64,000 nucleotides of DNA from Caryophanon tenue (GCF_001700315.1 NZ_MASJ01000001.1:124001-188000); one strand, 5' to 3'. Positions 39,124 to 48,362 are shown, numbered from the stretch's first letter. Numbers and translations are program-made. The notes: generated from the letters alone by a model not told the origin.

Positions 39124-40869
39124 ATGGCAAAAAGCAAAGTAATTGTTGTCGGTGGCGGTCTAGCTGGTTTAATGTCAACAGTTAAAGCAGCTGAAATGGG
39201 CACTGATGTTGAATTATTCTCATTAGTTCCGGTAAAACGTTCGCACTCTGTATGTGCACAGGGCGGAATTAATGGCGCAGTAAATACAAAAGGTGAAGGG
39301 GATTCTCCATGGATCCACTTTGACGATACAGTATATGGTGGGGACTTCTTAGCTGACCAACCACCAGTTAAAGCAATGTGTGATGCTGCCCCTGGTATCA
39401 TCCACTTATTCGACCGTATGGGTGTAATGTTCAACCGTACGCCAGAAGGTTTAATTGACTTCCGTCGTTTCGGCGGTACGTTAATGCACCGTACAGCATT
39501 CTCTGGTGCAACAACAGGTCAACAACTTTTATACGCACTAGACGAGCAAGTTCGTTCACACGAAGTAGCTGGTTTAGTAACGAAGTATGAGCACTGGGAA
39601 TTCCTTGGTATTATCAAGGATGACGAAGGCGTATGTCGCGGTATCGTAGCACAAGATATGCGTACAGAAGAAATTCGTTCATTCCGTGCAGACGCAGTAA
39701 TTATGTGTACTGGTGGTCCTGGTATCATCTTCGGTAAAACAACTAACTCAATCATCAACACTGGTTCTGCGGCTTCAATCGTATACCAACAAGGTGTTTC
39801 TTATGCAAACGGTGAGTTCATCCAAATTCACCCAACAGCGATTCCTGGTGATGACAAAAACCGTCTGATGTCAGAATCTGCTCGTGGTGAAGGTGGTCGT
39901 GTTTGGACATACAAAGACGGTAAGCCTTGGTACTTCTTAGAAGAAAAATACCCAGCTTACGGTAACTTAGTACCTCGTGATATCGCTACTCGTGAAATCT
40001 TCGACGTATGTGTTAACCAAAAATTAGGTATCAACGGTGAAAACATGGTATACCTAGACTTATCTCATAAAGATCCACATGAGTTAGACATCAAATTAGG
40101 TGGTATCATCGAAATCTACGAAAAATTCGTAGGGGATGACCCACGTAAATTACCAATGAAAATCTTCCCTGCGGTACACTACTCAATGGGTGGTTTATTC
40201 GTAGACTACGACCAAATGACAGAAATCCCAGGATTATTCGCAGCTGGTGAATGTGATTACTCTCAACACGGTGGTAACCGTTTAGGAGCGAACTCATTAT
40301 TATCTGCAATCTATGGTGGTTCAGTTGCTGGTCCAAACGCAGTAAAATATGTTAAAGGTCTTAAAAAGCATGCTGAAGACTTACCACAATCTATCTTCGA
40401 CGCTCGCGTACAAGAAGAAACAGCTAAGTGGGAAGCTATCCTGAAAATGGATGGTACTGAAAATGCTTACCTAATTCATAAAGAGCTTGGTGAGTGGATG
40501 ACTGACAACATGACAGTAGTACGCTTCAACGACAAGCTTGAACAAACATATGCAAAATTAACTGAGTTACAACAACGTTGGGAAAACATCAACATCAACG
40601 ATACTCAAAAATGGTCTAACCAAGGTGCTCACTTCACTCGTCAATTAAAGAACATGTTATACCTTGCAAAAGTTATGACAAAAGGTGCTTTATTACGTAA
40701 TGAATCTCGTGGTGCACACTACAAACCAGAATTCCCAGAGCGTGACGATGAGCAATTCTTAAAAACAACAATGGCAAAATTCGACCCAGCTACTGGTGAA
40801 CCAATTATTACTTATCGTGAAGTAGACGTTTCGTTAATTCCACCACGTAAACGTGACTATTCAGCATAA
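39124..40869 (+). CDS. sdhA: Succinate dehydrogenase flavoprotein subunit
   Basis: 581 residues; FAD fold GGGLAGLMSTVKAAE, covalent-flavin His in KRSHSVCAQGGINGA, IQIHPTAIPG, SESARGEGGRVW and GANSLLSAIYGG. Oxidises succinate. ATG 39124 after GAGGAG; a GTG at 39112 overlaps that site. Confidence 0.96.
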   Translation: MAKSKVIVVGGGLAGLMSTVKAAEMGTDVELFSLVPVKRSHSVCAQGGINGAVNTKGEGDSPWIHFDDTVYGGDFLADQPPVKAMCDAAPGIIHLFDRMGVMFNRTPEGLIDFRRFGGTLMHRTAFSGATTGQQLLYALDEQVRSHEVAGLVTKYEHWEFLGIIKDDEGVCRGIVAQDMRTEEIRSFRADAVIMCTGGPGIIFGKTTNSIINTGSAASIVYQQGVSYANGEFIQIHPTAIPGDDKNRLMSESARGEGGRVWTYKDGKPWYFLEEKYPAYGNLVPRDIATREIFDVCVNQKLGINGENMVYLDLSHKDPHELDIKLGGIIEIYEKFVGDDPRKLPMKIFPAVHYSMGGLFVDYDQMTEIPGLFAAGECDYSQHGGNRLGANSLLSAIYGGSVAGPNAVKYVKGLKKHAEDLPQSIFDARVQEETAKWEAILKMDGTENAYLIHKELGEWMTDNMTVVRFNDKLEQTYAKLTELQQRWENININDTQKWSNQGAHFTRQLKNMLYLAKVMTKGALLRNESRGAHYKPEFPERDDEQFLKTTMAKFDPATGEPIITYREVDVSLIPPRKRDYSA

Positions 40870-40886
40870 GAGGGGGGAAATAAATC

Positions 40887-41666
40887 ATGGCAACAGAAGC
40901 AAATACTGGGCGTATTATTGATGTAGAAATTTTACGTCAAGACACGGAGAACGGCCCTACTCGTTGGGAAAAATTCAAAGTGCCATACCGCCACGGGATG
41001 AACGTAATCTCTTTATTAATGGAGATTCAAAAAAATCCTGTAACAGCTGATGGTAAAAGTACAACACCAATTACTTGGGATATGAACTGTCTTGAGGAAG
41101 TATGTGGTGCATGTTCTATGGTTATCAACGGCCGTCCACAACAATCTTGTTCGGCATTAATTGACCGTTTAGAAACACCAATTCGTTTAGAACCTATGGC
41201 AACATTCCCGGTTATTCGTGACTTACAAGTTGACCGTAGCCGTATGTTCAACGCACTTAAGAAAGTGAAAGCTTGGGTACCAATCGATGGTACTTACGAT
41301 TTAAGCGAAGGTCCACGTATGCCAGAGCGCAAACGTCAATGGGCTTACGAATTAGCGAAATGTATGACTTGTGGTGTATGTATGGAAGCATGTCCAAACG
41401 TATCTGAAAAGTCTTCATTCATCGGTCCAGCACCACTTTCTCAAGTTCGTTTATTCAACACACACCCAACAGGTGCAATGAATAAAGACGAGCGTTTAGC
41501 AGAAATTATGGGTGACGGTGGTTTAGCTAACTGTGGTAACTCTCAAAACTGTGTAGCGGCATGTCCAAAAGGTATTCCGTTAACAACTTCTATCGCTTCA
41601 CTTAACCGTGCAGCATCAGTTCAAATGTTCAAGAACTTCTTCGGTTCTGACCACATGGTAGACTAA
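40887..41666 (+). CDS. sdhB: Succinate dehydrogenase iron-sulfur subunit
   Basis: 259 residues; [2Fe-2S] cysteines in CLEEVCGACSM...C and two further clusters in CMTCGVCMEACP and CGNSQNCVAACPKG. Third gene of sdhCAB; RBS AGGGGGG. Confidence 0.96.
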   Translation: MATEANTGRIIDVEILRQDTENGPTRWEKFKVPYRHGMNVISLLMEIQKNPVTADGKSTTPITWDMNCLEEVCGACSMVINGRPQQSCSALIDRLETPIRLEPMATFPVIRDLQVDRSRMFNALKKVKAWVPIDGTYDLSEGPRMPERKRQWAYELAKCMTCGVCMEACPNVSEKSSFIGPAPLSQVRLFNTHPTGAMNKDERLAEIMGDGGLANCGNSQNCVAACPKGIPLTTSIASLNRAASVQMFKNFFGSDHMVD

Positions 41667-41678
41667 TAGAAATGTTTG

Positions 41679-41714
41679 AACAGCCTCACTCCTCGGAGTG
41701 GGGCTGTTTTTTCA
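41679..41714 (+). terminator. Terminator of sdhCAB
   Basis: AACAGCCTCACTCC (41679-41692), TC, GGAGTGGGGCTGTT (41695-41708), then T6. B. subtilis has ysmA and gerE after sdhB; the 190 nt here to the marR gene hold neither. Confidence 0.85.
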
Positions 41715-41898
41715 TATAATTATTTATGTGTGCGAACAAAATCGCATGACAGAACGTCTGTATACATGGTGGACGAACAATATTTGTGACGAAAACGATT
41801 GATAATACAAACAACTCGCCTTTTATCCTCTTGCTATTTGTGCAAAAAAGCGACAAAATAGATGTATGGAATTGCTAGACAAGAGGAGTGTTTGTGGT

Positions 41899-42354
41899 AT
41901 GTCAAAAGAACCTGAATTTCAACATGATACTGAAACAATTGCGTTGCTTGAAAAAGAGCTTCGTTATATTTCAGCACTCATTAAACAAAAAGGGCGAGAA
42001 ATTTTAAGCAACTATACAATTACTCCGCCGCAATTCATCGCGCTTCAATGGCTTCATGAATTAGGCGATATGACCATTGGTGAACTATCAAATAAAATGT
42101 ACTTAGCATTTTCAACGACAACGGATTTAGTTGATCGTATGGAACGCAATGAGCTTGTACAACGTGTGCGTGATGAGCACGATCGTCGTGTTGTACGCAT
42201 TCACTTATTGCCAGAAGGCGCACGTGTGATTCAAGAAGTAATTGAAAAGCGACAAGATTATTTACGTGATGTATTCACACAATTTAACGAAGAAGAAACG
42301 ATTGTCTTTTCATCATTACTTCAACGTTTACATTTAGAAATGAAAAAGGATTGA
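41899..42354 (+). CDS. MarR family transcriptional regulator (YsmB-like)
   Basis: 151 residues with a winged helix: MTIGELSNKMYLAFSTTTDLVDRMERNELVQRVRDEHDRRVVRIHL. Ligand and targets unknown. Corresponds to ysmB of B. subtilis by position before racE. ATG 41899 after GAGGAG. Confidence 0.85.
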   Translation: MSKEPEFQHDTETIALLEKELRYISALIKQKGREILSNYTITPPQFIALQWLHELGDMTIGELSNKMYLAFSTTTDLVDRMERNELVQRVRDEHDRRVVRIHLLPEGARVIQEVIEKRQDYLRDVFTQFNEEETIVFSSLLQRLHLEMKKD

Positions 42355-42365
42355 GGCGGTAAATC

Positions 42366-43169
42366 GTGAATGCTCCGATTGGCGTTATTGACTCAGGTGT
42401 AGGTGGATTAACAGTTGCTAAACAAATTATGAAGCTACTACCGGAAGAAACTATTTATTACATTGGCGATACAGCGAGATGTCCATATGGGCCTCGTTCA
42501 AAAAAAGAAGTACGTGAATTCACATGGCAAATGGCAGAGGCACTGCGTGATATGGGTGTGAAGATGTTGGTGATTGCGTGCAATACAGCAACAGCCGTTT
42601 CACTCGATTCGCTGCAAAAGCATATGCCGTTTCCAGTGCTCGGTGTTATTAATGCCGGTGCACGTGCAGCCATTAAAAAAACAAAAACACATGAAATTGT
42701 TGTATTAGCAACAGAGGGTACAGTAAAAAGTGGTGCGTATGAAGAGGCTGTTTTATCACTCAGCACATCATCACATGTTATTCCACTTGCTTGCCCGACA
42801 TTTGTGCCACTTGTAGAATCAGGTGAGTATCGCAGTGATTTTGCAACGCAATTAATTGCGGAAGGGTTAGAGCCTTTAAAAGAGGAACGTTTTGATACGG
42901 TGATCTTAGGTTGTACACACTATCCAATTTTACAAAAGCATATTGAAGCTGCAGTTGGACCAGGTGTAACGGTGTTATCTTCAGCAGAAGAAACAGCGTA
43001 TGATGTTGACCATTATTTAACGTATAATCATCAACTAGCAGTGAATCAAAATCCACAGCATAAGTTTTTTGCTACGGGGTCTGTGCCGATTTTCCGTTCG
43101 ATTGCGGAAGACTGGTTAGAGCTTGGTGAGCTACATATCGAAAAAATTCAATTGCCATCTAAAAAATAG
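42366..43169 (+). CDS. murI: Glutamate racemase (GTG start)
   Basis: 267 residues; makes D-glutamate for peptidoglycan. Catalytic cysteines in VIACNTATA and LGCTHYPIL; start region PIGVIDSGVGGLTV. GTG 42366 preceded by GAGGCGG. In B. subtilis (racE) gerM follows; here rph follows. Confidence 0.95.
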   Translation: MNAPIGVIDSGVGGLTVAKQIMKLLPEETIYYIGDTARCPYGPRSKKEVREFTWQMAEALRDMGVKMLVIACNTATAVSLDSLQKHMPFPVLGVINAGARAAIKKTKTHEIVVLATEGTVKSGAYEEAVLSLSTSSHVIPLACPTFVPLVESGEYRSDFATQLIAEGLEPLKEERFDTVILGCTHYPILQKHIEAAVGPGVTVLSSAEETAYDVDHYLTYNHQLAVNQNPQHKFFATGSVPIFRSIAEDWLELGELHIEKIQLPSKK

Positions 43170-43182
43170 TGGCATCTCTCAC

Positions 43183-43216
43183 AGCATCTTCGAAGAAATT
43201 TCAAGATGCTCTTTTT
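43183..43216 (+). terminator. Terminator after murI
   Basis: AGCATCTT (43183-43190) pairs with AAGATGCT (43203-43210), inner GAAATTTC can extend it, then T5. Confidence 0.75.
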
Positions 43217-43289
43217 GTTTAGAGTGCTCATTTTTCGTGAAAATATGATAAGATGGGTAACGCAAATGCGCTTTAGGAGGAAATTATAC

Positions 43290-44033
43290 GTGACAAGACA
43301 TGATGGACGAGCTGTGGCAGAGTTACGCCCAGTTCAGATGGATACAAACTATTTAATGCACCCAGAAGGTTCTGTATTAATTACAGTTGGGAATACAAAG
43401 GTAATTTGTACAGCGACGATTGAAGATAAAGTACCGGGCTTTTTACGCGGTCAAGGAAAAGGTTGGATTACAGCAGAATATTCAATGCTACCACGTGCAA
43501 CAGAATCACGCACACGTCGTGAAGCGTCAGCAGGAAAAGTAAGCGGTCGCACGATGGAAATTCAACGTTTAATCGGCCGTGCATTACGTGCTGTTGTAGA
43601 CTTAGAAGCATTAGGTGAGCGCACAATTTGGATTGACTGTGATGTCATTCAAGCAGATGGCGGTACACGTACAGCTTCTATTACAGGTGCGTTTGTTGCG
43701 ATGACACAAGCAATCGCAAAATTCGCTGATATGAAAGAATTACCGAAATTCCCTGTAACAGATTATTTAGCAGCGACAAGCGTTGGTATGATTGACGAGA
43801 TTGGCGCTGTACTTGATTTAAACTATGTAGAAGACGTAGATGCAGCGGTTGATATGAACATCGTTATGACGGGTGCTGGACGCTTTGTAGAGCTTCAAGG
43901 AACAGGTGAGGAAGCAACATTCTCACGTCAAGAACTAAACGACTTATTAGCACTAGGCGAGCAAGGTGTAGCGGCATTAGTCGAGCTACAAAAAGAAGCG
44001 CTAGGTGACATCGCATTACGCGTAGGGAAATAA
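43290..44033 (+). CDS. rph: Ribonuclease PH (GTG start)
   Basis: 247 residues; phosphorolytic 3' tRNA trimming. [56 protein letters not shown] and [19 protein letters not shown] (43275-43280) precedes GTG 43290; the frame to 43206 is too long for the family. Confidence 0.95.
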   Translation: MTRHDGRAVAELRPVQMDTNYLMHPEGSVLITVGNTKVICTATIEDKVPGFLRGQGKGWITAEYSMLPRATESRTRREASAGKVSGRTMEIQRLIGRALRAVVDLEALGERTIWIDCDVIQADGGTRTASITGAFVAMTQAIAKFADMKELPKFPVTDYLAATSVGMIDEIGAVLDLNYVEDVDAAVDMNIVMTGAGRFVELQGTGEEATFSRQELNDLLALGEQGVAALVELQKEALGDIALRVGK

Positions 44034-44046
44034 GGAGGCAGCAGCT

Positions 44047-44643
44047 ATGAAGCAAGTAGTAATCGCAACGAAAAACAAAGGCAAGGCAAAGGACTTTGAA
44101 GCATTATTCAATCCGTTTGGCATTGAAGTTGTAACAATGTTCGATGTTGCGCCTGATATGGAAATTGACGAAACAGGCACAACGTTTGAAGAAAACGCGA
44201 TTTTAAAGGCGGAGACACTCGCAAATACATTAAATACACTTGTCATTGCAGATGACAGTGGCTTAATGGTTGATGCATTAAACGGGGAACCTGGTGTATA
44301 TTCTGCGCGTTATGCAGGAGATCACGACGATGAGGCGAATATAGTAAAGGTACTGGAAAAACTGCAAGGCGTGCCAACAGAAGAACGTACAGCGCGCTTT
44401 ATGTGTGCATTAGCGATTGCAGGACCAGGCATGGAGACACAAACGGTATTCGGTACATGTGAAGGTGTAATTTTAGAACAAAAACGCGGCACAAATGGCT
44501 TCGGCTATGACCCTGTGTTTTATGTTCCACAATTAGACCGTGCAATGGCAGAGCTAGAGCCAAGCGAAAAAGCAGCGATTTCACATCGTGGTAATGCCAT
44601 TCGCAAACTAGCAGACGTTTTACCAACATTATTACAACAATAA
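44047..44643 (+). CDS. XTP/dITP diphosphatase
   Basis: 198 residues, RdgB/HAM1 family (YsnA): [47 protein letters not shown] and [10 protein letters not shown]. Removes non-canonical purine nucleotides. 13 nt after rph. Confidence 0.95.
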   Translation: MKQVVIATKNKGKAKDFEALFNPFGIEVVTMFDVAPDMEIDETGTTFEENAILKAETLANTLNTLVIADDSGLMVDALNGEPGVYSARYAGDHDDEANIVKVLEKLQGVPTEERTARFMCALAIAGPGMETQTVFGTCEGVILEQKRGTNGFGYDPVFYVPQLDRAMAELEPSEKAAISHRGNAIRKLADVLPTLLQQ

Positions 44644-44659
44644 GAAGGAGCGTGGTTAT

Positions 44660-45175
44660 ATGCGTTTACTCGTTTTAAGTGACACACATGGAAATGCTGA
44701 CATTATCGAACAGGTGAAGAAAATGCACTCGGTGGATTATCAATTTCATTGCGGTGATAGCGAGTTACCGTATGACCACGATGCTTTTTTATATGTGCAT
44801 CGGGTGCGTGGTAACTGCGATACCGATACACGTTTTCCAGAAGAAAAGCTTGCACAATGTGGCGATAAAAAGGTGTTAATGGTGCACGGACATTTACATA
44901 ATGTGAAGTCCTCCTTAATGACACTGCACTATAAAGCGCAAGAAGTCGGTGCTGATATTGTATTATTCGGTCATTCGCATTTATACGGTGCAGAGATGAT
45001 TGATAATGTCTTATTTGTCAATCCAGGCAGCTTAGTTGCCCCACGTGGCGGTAAAGCAAAATCATACGCACTTATTGAAATTGAATCGTCTTCTGAATAC
45101 AAGGTCAGCTTCATTAGTGAAACCGGAGATATTATATCAAGCCATTTATTTTCAATGAAAAAGCAAACACAATAA
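44660..45175 (+). CDS. YfcE/MJ0936 metallophosphodiesterase (YsnB-like)
   Basis: 171 residues with the metal motifs SDTHGN, CGDSE, GNCD, VHGHLH and FGHSH. Natural substrate not known. 16 nt after the ITPase gene; RBS AAGGAG. Confidence 0.9.
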   Translation: MRLLVLSDTHGNADIIEQVKKMHSVDYQFHCGDSELPYDHDAFLYVHRVRGNCDTDTRFPEEKLAQCGDKKVLMVHGHLHNVKSSLMTLHYKAQEVGADIVLFGHSHLYGAEMIDNVLFVNPGSLVAPRGGKAKSYALIEIESSSEYKVSFISETGDIISSHLFSMKKQTQ

Positions 45176-45193
45176 ACGTATGAATACGTTGGT

Positions 45194-45228
45194 AAAAGCG
45201 CATAGAACGAAGATATGCGCTTTTTCTA
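45194..45228 (+). terminator. Terminator after ysnB
   Basis: AAAAGCGCATA (45194-45204)/TATGCGCTTTT (45214-45224), T-rich tail. Confidence 0.8.
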
Positions 45229-45278
45229 ATTGTTATAGAAAAAAAGTAAAAACAGCAATATTTTTTTCCTGAATACTG

Positions 45279-45307
45279 TTGACTTCTACCTATTCGTACC
45301 ATATAAT
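45279..45307 (+). promoter_or_regulatory. Strong promoter of tRNA-Arg
   Basis: TTGACT (45279-45284), 17-nt spacer, TATAAT (45302-45307), 30 nt before the tRNA 5' end. Confidence 0.85.
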
Positions 45308-45337
45308 AATAATTGTCTTTCGTAATAGAGAGTACAT

Positions 45338-45672
45338 GTCTCAGTAGCTCAGCTGGATAGAGCACCGCCCTTTAAGTAATAGGAGCCTTTATACGGAAAA
45401 GTAACGTATAAAGTGGACGACACCGTATCGGTGAAACCTTAACAGATAATGCTGATGGCAATACCGAGGAAACGAGATGATTGGAATGGCGCAAGCAGGT
45501 ACAATCATTGTAGCAAAGTAATTTGCGAGAGGTTCCGTAGAGACTAAACGTGTCGCACCTGAAATGGTGAAGTTATAGTCCAGACTAACAAATTATACAA
45601 ATATGTATAAGCAGTGAAAACTGTAGTAGTAAGCTAAGGCGTTGGCCGTGGGTTCGAATCCCTCCTGGGACG
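45338..45672 (+). tRNA. tRNA-Arg(UCU), interrupted by a group I intron
   Basis: Exon 1 is 45338-45372 and exon 2 is 45634-45672. Joined, they give a 74-nt cloverleaf: acceptor GTCTCAG/CTGGGAC, D-stem GCTC/GAGC, anticodon loop CTTCTAA with anticodon TCT, T-loop TTCGAAT, discriminator G; CCA is not encoded. The joined loop and most of the molecule match the usual Firmicutes tRNA-Arg(UCU). Two weak spots are seen: C27-U43 and U50-U64 do not pair. It reads AGA (and AGG) codons. Confidence 0.92.
45373..45633 (+). mobile_element. Group I intron in the anticodon loop of tRNA-Arg
   Basis: 261 nt, no internal ORF. Core helices visible: P1 CTT (45370-45372)/GAG (45383-45385) with the U-G wobble at the 5' splice site; P2 CTTTATAC/GTATAAAG (45387-45394, 45406-45413); P3 CGACAC (45418-45423)/GTGTCG (45550-45555); P7 GACTA (45542-45546)/TAGTC (45576-45580); P8 CACC/GGTG (45556-45569); P9 TATACA/TGTATA (45594-45609); a GAAA-capped stem (45612-45623); terminal G at 45633. 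P10 pairs TAG (45380-45382) with exon CTA (45634-45636). All fit self-splicing between 45372 and 45634. Subclass not settled. Confidence 0.9.
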
Positions 45673-45680
45673 TACATAAA

Positions 45681-45727
45681 AGCACATCACACTATTTTTT
45701 ATAAAATAGCGTGGTGTGCTTTTTTAT
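45681..45727 (+). terminator. Terminator after tRNA-Arg
   Basis: An 18-bp stem, 45681-45698 with 45703-45720 (two G-T pairs), followed by T6. It separates the tRNA transcript from the next gene. Confidence 0.85.
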
Positions 45728-45818
45728 TTTTCGGTATAAATATTGTGAGAAAAAGAGTTTGATTTTCATGTTCTTTGGAAAAAGTAAGAATATACGTTCT
45801 TTTTTAGGTGGTGTAACT

Positions 45819-47279
45819 ATGTACATGAAACATACAGTTGTTCATCGCTTCGTTGTAGGACAGCCAGTAATGAAAGAGAATGGTGAGTGTGGAGAAAAGT
45901 ACGGACCGTTTGTAACGTCAATGGAAGCAGCGAAAGCACTAAATATTAAACAAGTAGGAAAGGTAAATGAAGTTTTAAAGGGGAATAGAAAATCTGTGCA
46001 AGGGTATACATTTTCGTATGACGGAGAAGCAGTTTATGAATTTACTATACCGCGTGTAACTAATCGTGATGTGCGTGCTAAAAAGCATACAAAAGAGACA
46101 TTACAGCGGAATTTACGAGAGAATGGATTTAACGTTATTTCGATTGATACAGTAAATGGTACGGCAACACGTGTAACTGTTGCATGCTGTCGTCTCAATT
46201 GTGAAAATGTTTGTGAGCGAACGTATAAAGATTTTATGTCGGATTTTGCATTGCCTCTATGTACGGTTTGCATGTGTATTTTTCAGAAATATGAGCGTGA
46301 ACAACATAAAACAAAGTGGTTGTTTGAAGTGAGACCTGAGTTAGAGGTACATTATAATCCGGAGTATAATGATAATGTTTTATTTAAAGAAGTACGAAAG
46401 GGCAGTAAGAAAAAAATCTTTCTTAGCTGTTTAGACTGTCATTATATTCAAACGATTGAAGACGCAACAACGCCAAATAAATATACGACCTTAAAAAGAA
46501 ACGGTCATTTTTATGCATCGTTTACATGTACTCGGTGCAACTCCCTTTCAACAAAGTTTCCACATATCGCAGCGGAATGGGATGAAGCAAAAAATGGTGC
46601 TTTACCTCAATTTATAAGTTTTGCTTCTAACAGAGAGTACTGGTGGAAATGTAAAAAGGGTCATAGTTGGAAAAGTTCGATTGATGCAAGGACGGCATTT
46701 AACAGCCGCTGCTTACGATGCTTTTTGAACGAACGTGAATCTTTTGCAGGAAAATTAATGAAAGAAGTAATTTTTGAGCTTTTTCAAAATGAAAAAGTAA
46801 GTGTAGAGGCACTCGTGCCAGAAACGAGTTTTCGTAATGACTGTGTGGTTGAGTTCCGCTCAGGGCAACGCTTAGTTTTTGAAATGCAAGGGAGCTATTG
46901 GCACTATACGGAAAGAAAATTAATGGTAATTGGAAATAATGTTGTGCATAAAGATAATGAAAAGTTTCGGGCTAATCGCGCTACAGGTGACTTAGTGTTC
47001 TTAGTAAACGAATATGATTTGAATTACGGAAATATTGAGATGAATAAGGAGATTATGACATCTGTTATAAAACATATATGGCAATATACCTTGAACAACA
47101 AATTTAAAGTTGGGTGTGACATTCTTTATAACAAAATGAAATGTGAATATACAGTTAAAAGGAAGAAAGCATTTTACATTACACATTTTAATGAAAGTAA
47201 TATGGTTAGTTTAGTGGAACATTTGAATGATATTACGCTTCAATATGTAAAATTTCAGCAGACATATAACGTTTATTAA
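45819..47279 (+). CDS. Homing-endonuclease-like protein next to the intron
   Basis: 486 residues. In order: an intron-encoded-nuclease repeat/NUMOD-like helix-turn-helix (about 30-68: FVTSMEAAKALNI then KVNEVLKGNRKSVQGYTF); a cysteine-rich part (about 105-150); a DUF4379-like zinc ribbon (about 245-300: HIAAEWDEAKNG, YWWKCKKGHSWKSS, CLRC); and a C-terminal restriction-type fold (RNDCVVEF near 339-346, FEMQGSYWH near 354-362) like Vsr-type homing enzymes such as I-Bth0305I. ATG 45819 follows AGGTGGTG; the frame to 45711 overlaps the terminator. Assignment is by motif, not by search. Confidence 0.65.
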   Translation: MYMKHTVVHRFVVGQPVMKENGECGEKYGPFVTSMEAAKALNIKQVGKVNEVLKGNRKSVQGYTFSYDGEAVYEFTIPRVTNRDVRAKKHTKETLQRNLRENGFNVISIDTVNGTATRVTVACCRLNCENVCERTYKDFMSDFALPLCTVCMCIFQKYEREQHKTKWLFEVRPELEVHYNPEYNDNVLFKEVRKGSKKKIFLSCLDCHYIQTIEDATTPNKYTTLKRNGHFYASFTCTRCNSLSTKFPHIAAEWDEAKNGALPQFISFASNREYWWKCKKGHSWKSSIDARTAFNSRCLRCFLNERESFAGKLMKEVIFELFQNEKVSVEALVPETSFRNDCVVEFRSGQRLVFEMQGSYWHYTERKLMVIGNNVVHKDNEKFRANRATGDLVFLVNEYDLNYGNIEMNKEIMTSVIKHIWQYTLNNKFKVGCDILYNKMKCEYTVKRKKAFYITHFNESNMVSLVEHLNDITLQYVKFQQTYNVY

Positions 47280-47320
47280 TAATGTATTTGTATAAATTTA
47301 ATATACATTTTGAGTATATA

Positions 47321-47363
47321 AACCCCCATCGAACCGCTGTGTTTTAGCGATTGGATGGGGGTT
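47321..47363. terminator. Convergent terminator
   Basis: AACCCCCATC (47321-47330) pairs with GATGGGGGTT (47354-47363); T-rich on both strands, between the nuclease gene and the SLH gene. Confidence 0.8.
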
Positions 47364-47370
47364 GTTATTT

Positions 47371-48177
47371 TTATTTCTCACATGCCCAATTATCTTTATC
47401 ACGGTCATGTTTTGTATCGTAAGCAGGGTGTCCCTTTTGTACGCCAGATGGGTAATATTCGCGTAAGGCTGTACAGTTTTTGAAGCCTGTTGGTGCGCCT
47501 GGAATAACGTATGTACCACTGTTAATATCGCCTGTTGGTTTCGTTGGAGCAGGTGCTGGTTTTGTTGGTGCTGGTGTTGGAGAAATTGGTGCTATGCCTT
47601 TTGTATATTTCACGGTGCGTGCTAAAAATGCTACGATATGTGCGCGTGTTAAGTTATTTTGAGGTTTGAATGTGCCATCTTCATAACCAGTTGTAATGTT
47701 AGCTGCTGCTAATTCACTTACTGCTACATATGCTGTGTGGTTCACAGGTACATCCTTAAATGTTTTTGTCCCAGTAGGTAAATCGAATGCTCGTGAAATG
47801 AATGCTGCCATATGACCACGCGTTACTTTAGCGTTCGGTCTGAATGTGCCATCCTCATAACCATTAATAATCCCTAAATCTTTAGCTGCTTGAATATAGC
47901 CAGAATTTTTATTTGTCTTCTTGACGTCAGAAAAATCTGTATCGACAGGTGTGCTGTTTAGCCCTTTTGCTTTGGCAATCATAATGGCTACTTCCTCACG
48001 CGTCACAATTTCTTTTACGCCAAAAGCAGCGCTGTCTTCAATGATACCATTATTCAGTAAGTACATGATATCTTCGTAGTTTGAGTGAGTCTTCGGTACA
48101 TCGTTAAATGCAAATGTAGGTGTAACTAATGTGAAACTGATAAGACAAATTACTGCTAGTGAAAAGATTTTCTTCAT
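47371..48177 (-). CDS. Secreted SLH-domain protein with Excalibur calcium-binding domain
   Basis: 268 residues. Signal peptide MKKIFSLAVICLISFTLVT with probable cleavage after TFA; three SLH motifs (about 25-70, 82-130, 143-190; GYEDGTFRPN, GYEDGTFKPQ); a Pro-Thr-Lys linker (PTPAPTKPAPAPTKP); and a C-terminal Excalibur domain (NCTALREYYP ... HDRDKDNWACE) whose DRDKD fits calcium binding. SLH anchors it to wall polymer. Start ATG 48177 after AAGGAGTGG. Role unknown. Confidence 0.88.
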   Translation of the reverse strand: MKKIFSLAVICLISFTLVTPTFAFNDVPKTHSNYEDIMYLLNNGIIEDSAAFGVKEIVTREEVAIMIAKAKGLNSTPVDTDFSDVKKTNKNSGYIQAAKDLGIINGYEDGTFRPNAKVTRGHMAAFISRAFDLPTGTKTFKDVPVNHTAYVAVSELAAANITTGYEDGTFKPQNNLTRAHIVAFLARTVKYTKGIAPISPTPAPTKPAPAPTKPTGDINSGTYVIPGAPTGFKNCTALREYYPSGVQKGHPAYDTKHDRDKDNWACEK

Positions 48178-48362
48178 AATTACCACTCCTTTTGATTCTA
48201 TATTACCATATAGGGGATAATTTTTGTGTAATAAGTTTTGAATAATTGTAAAAATTTATATATACCTAATTGTTAAGTTTGTACATAAAATGTTGGAAAT
48301 GTACGCATATATTAGGATTCTCTATCTTGTATAATATAGGAAAAGAGAGAGGTGTTTTTTAG

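Noticed and set aside
45711-45818. N-terminal extension of the nuclease gene (first 36 residues of the open frame)
   Set aside because: It begins inside the tRNA terminator stem, has no ribosome site, and AGGTGGTG stands before ATG 45819.
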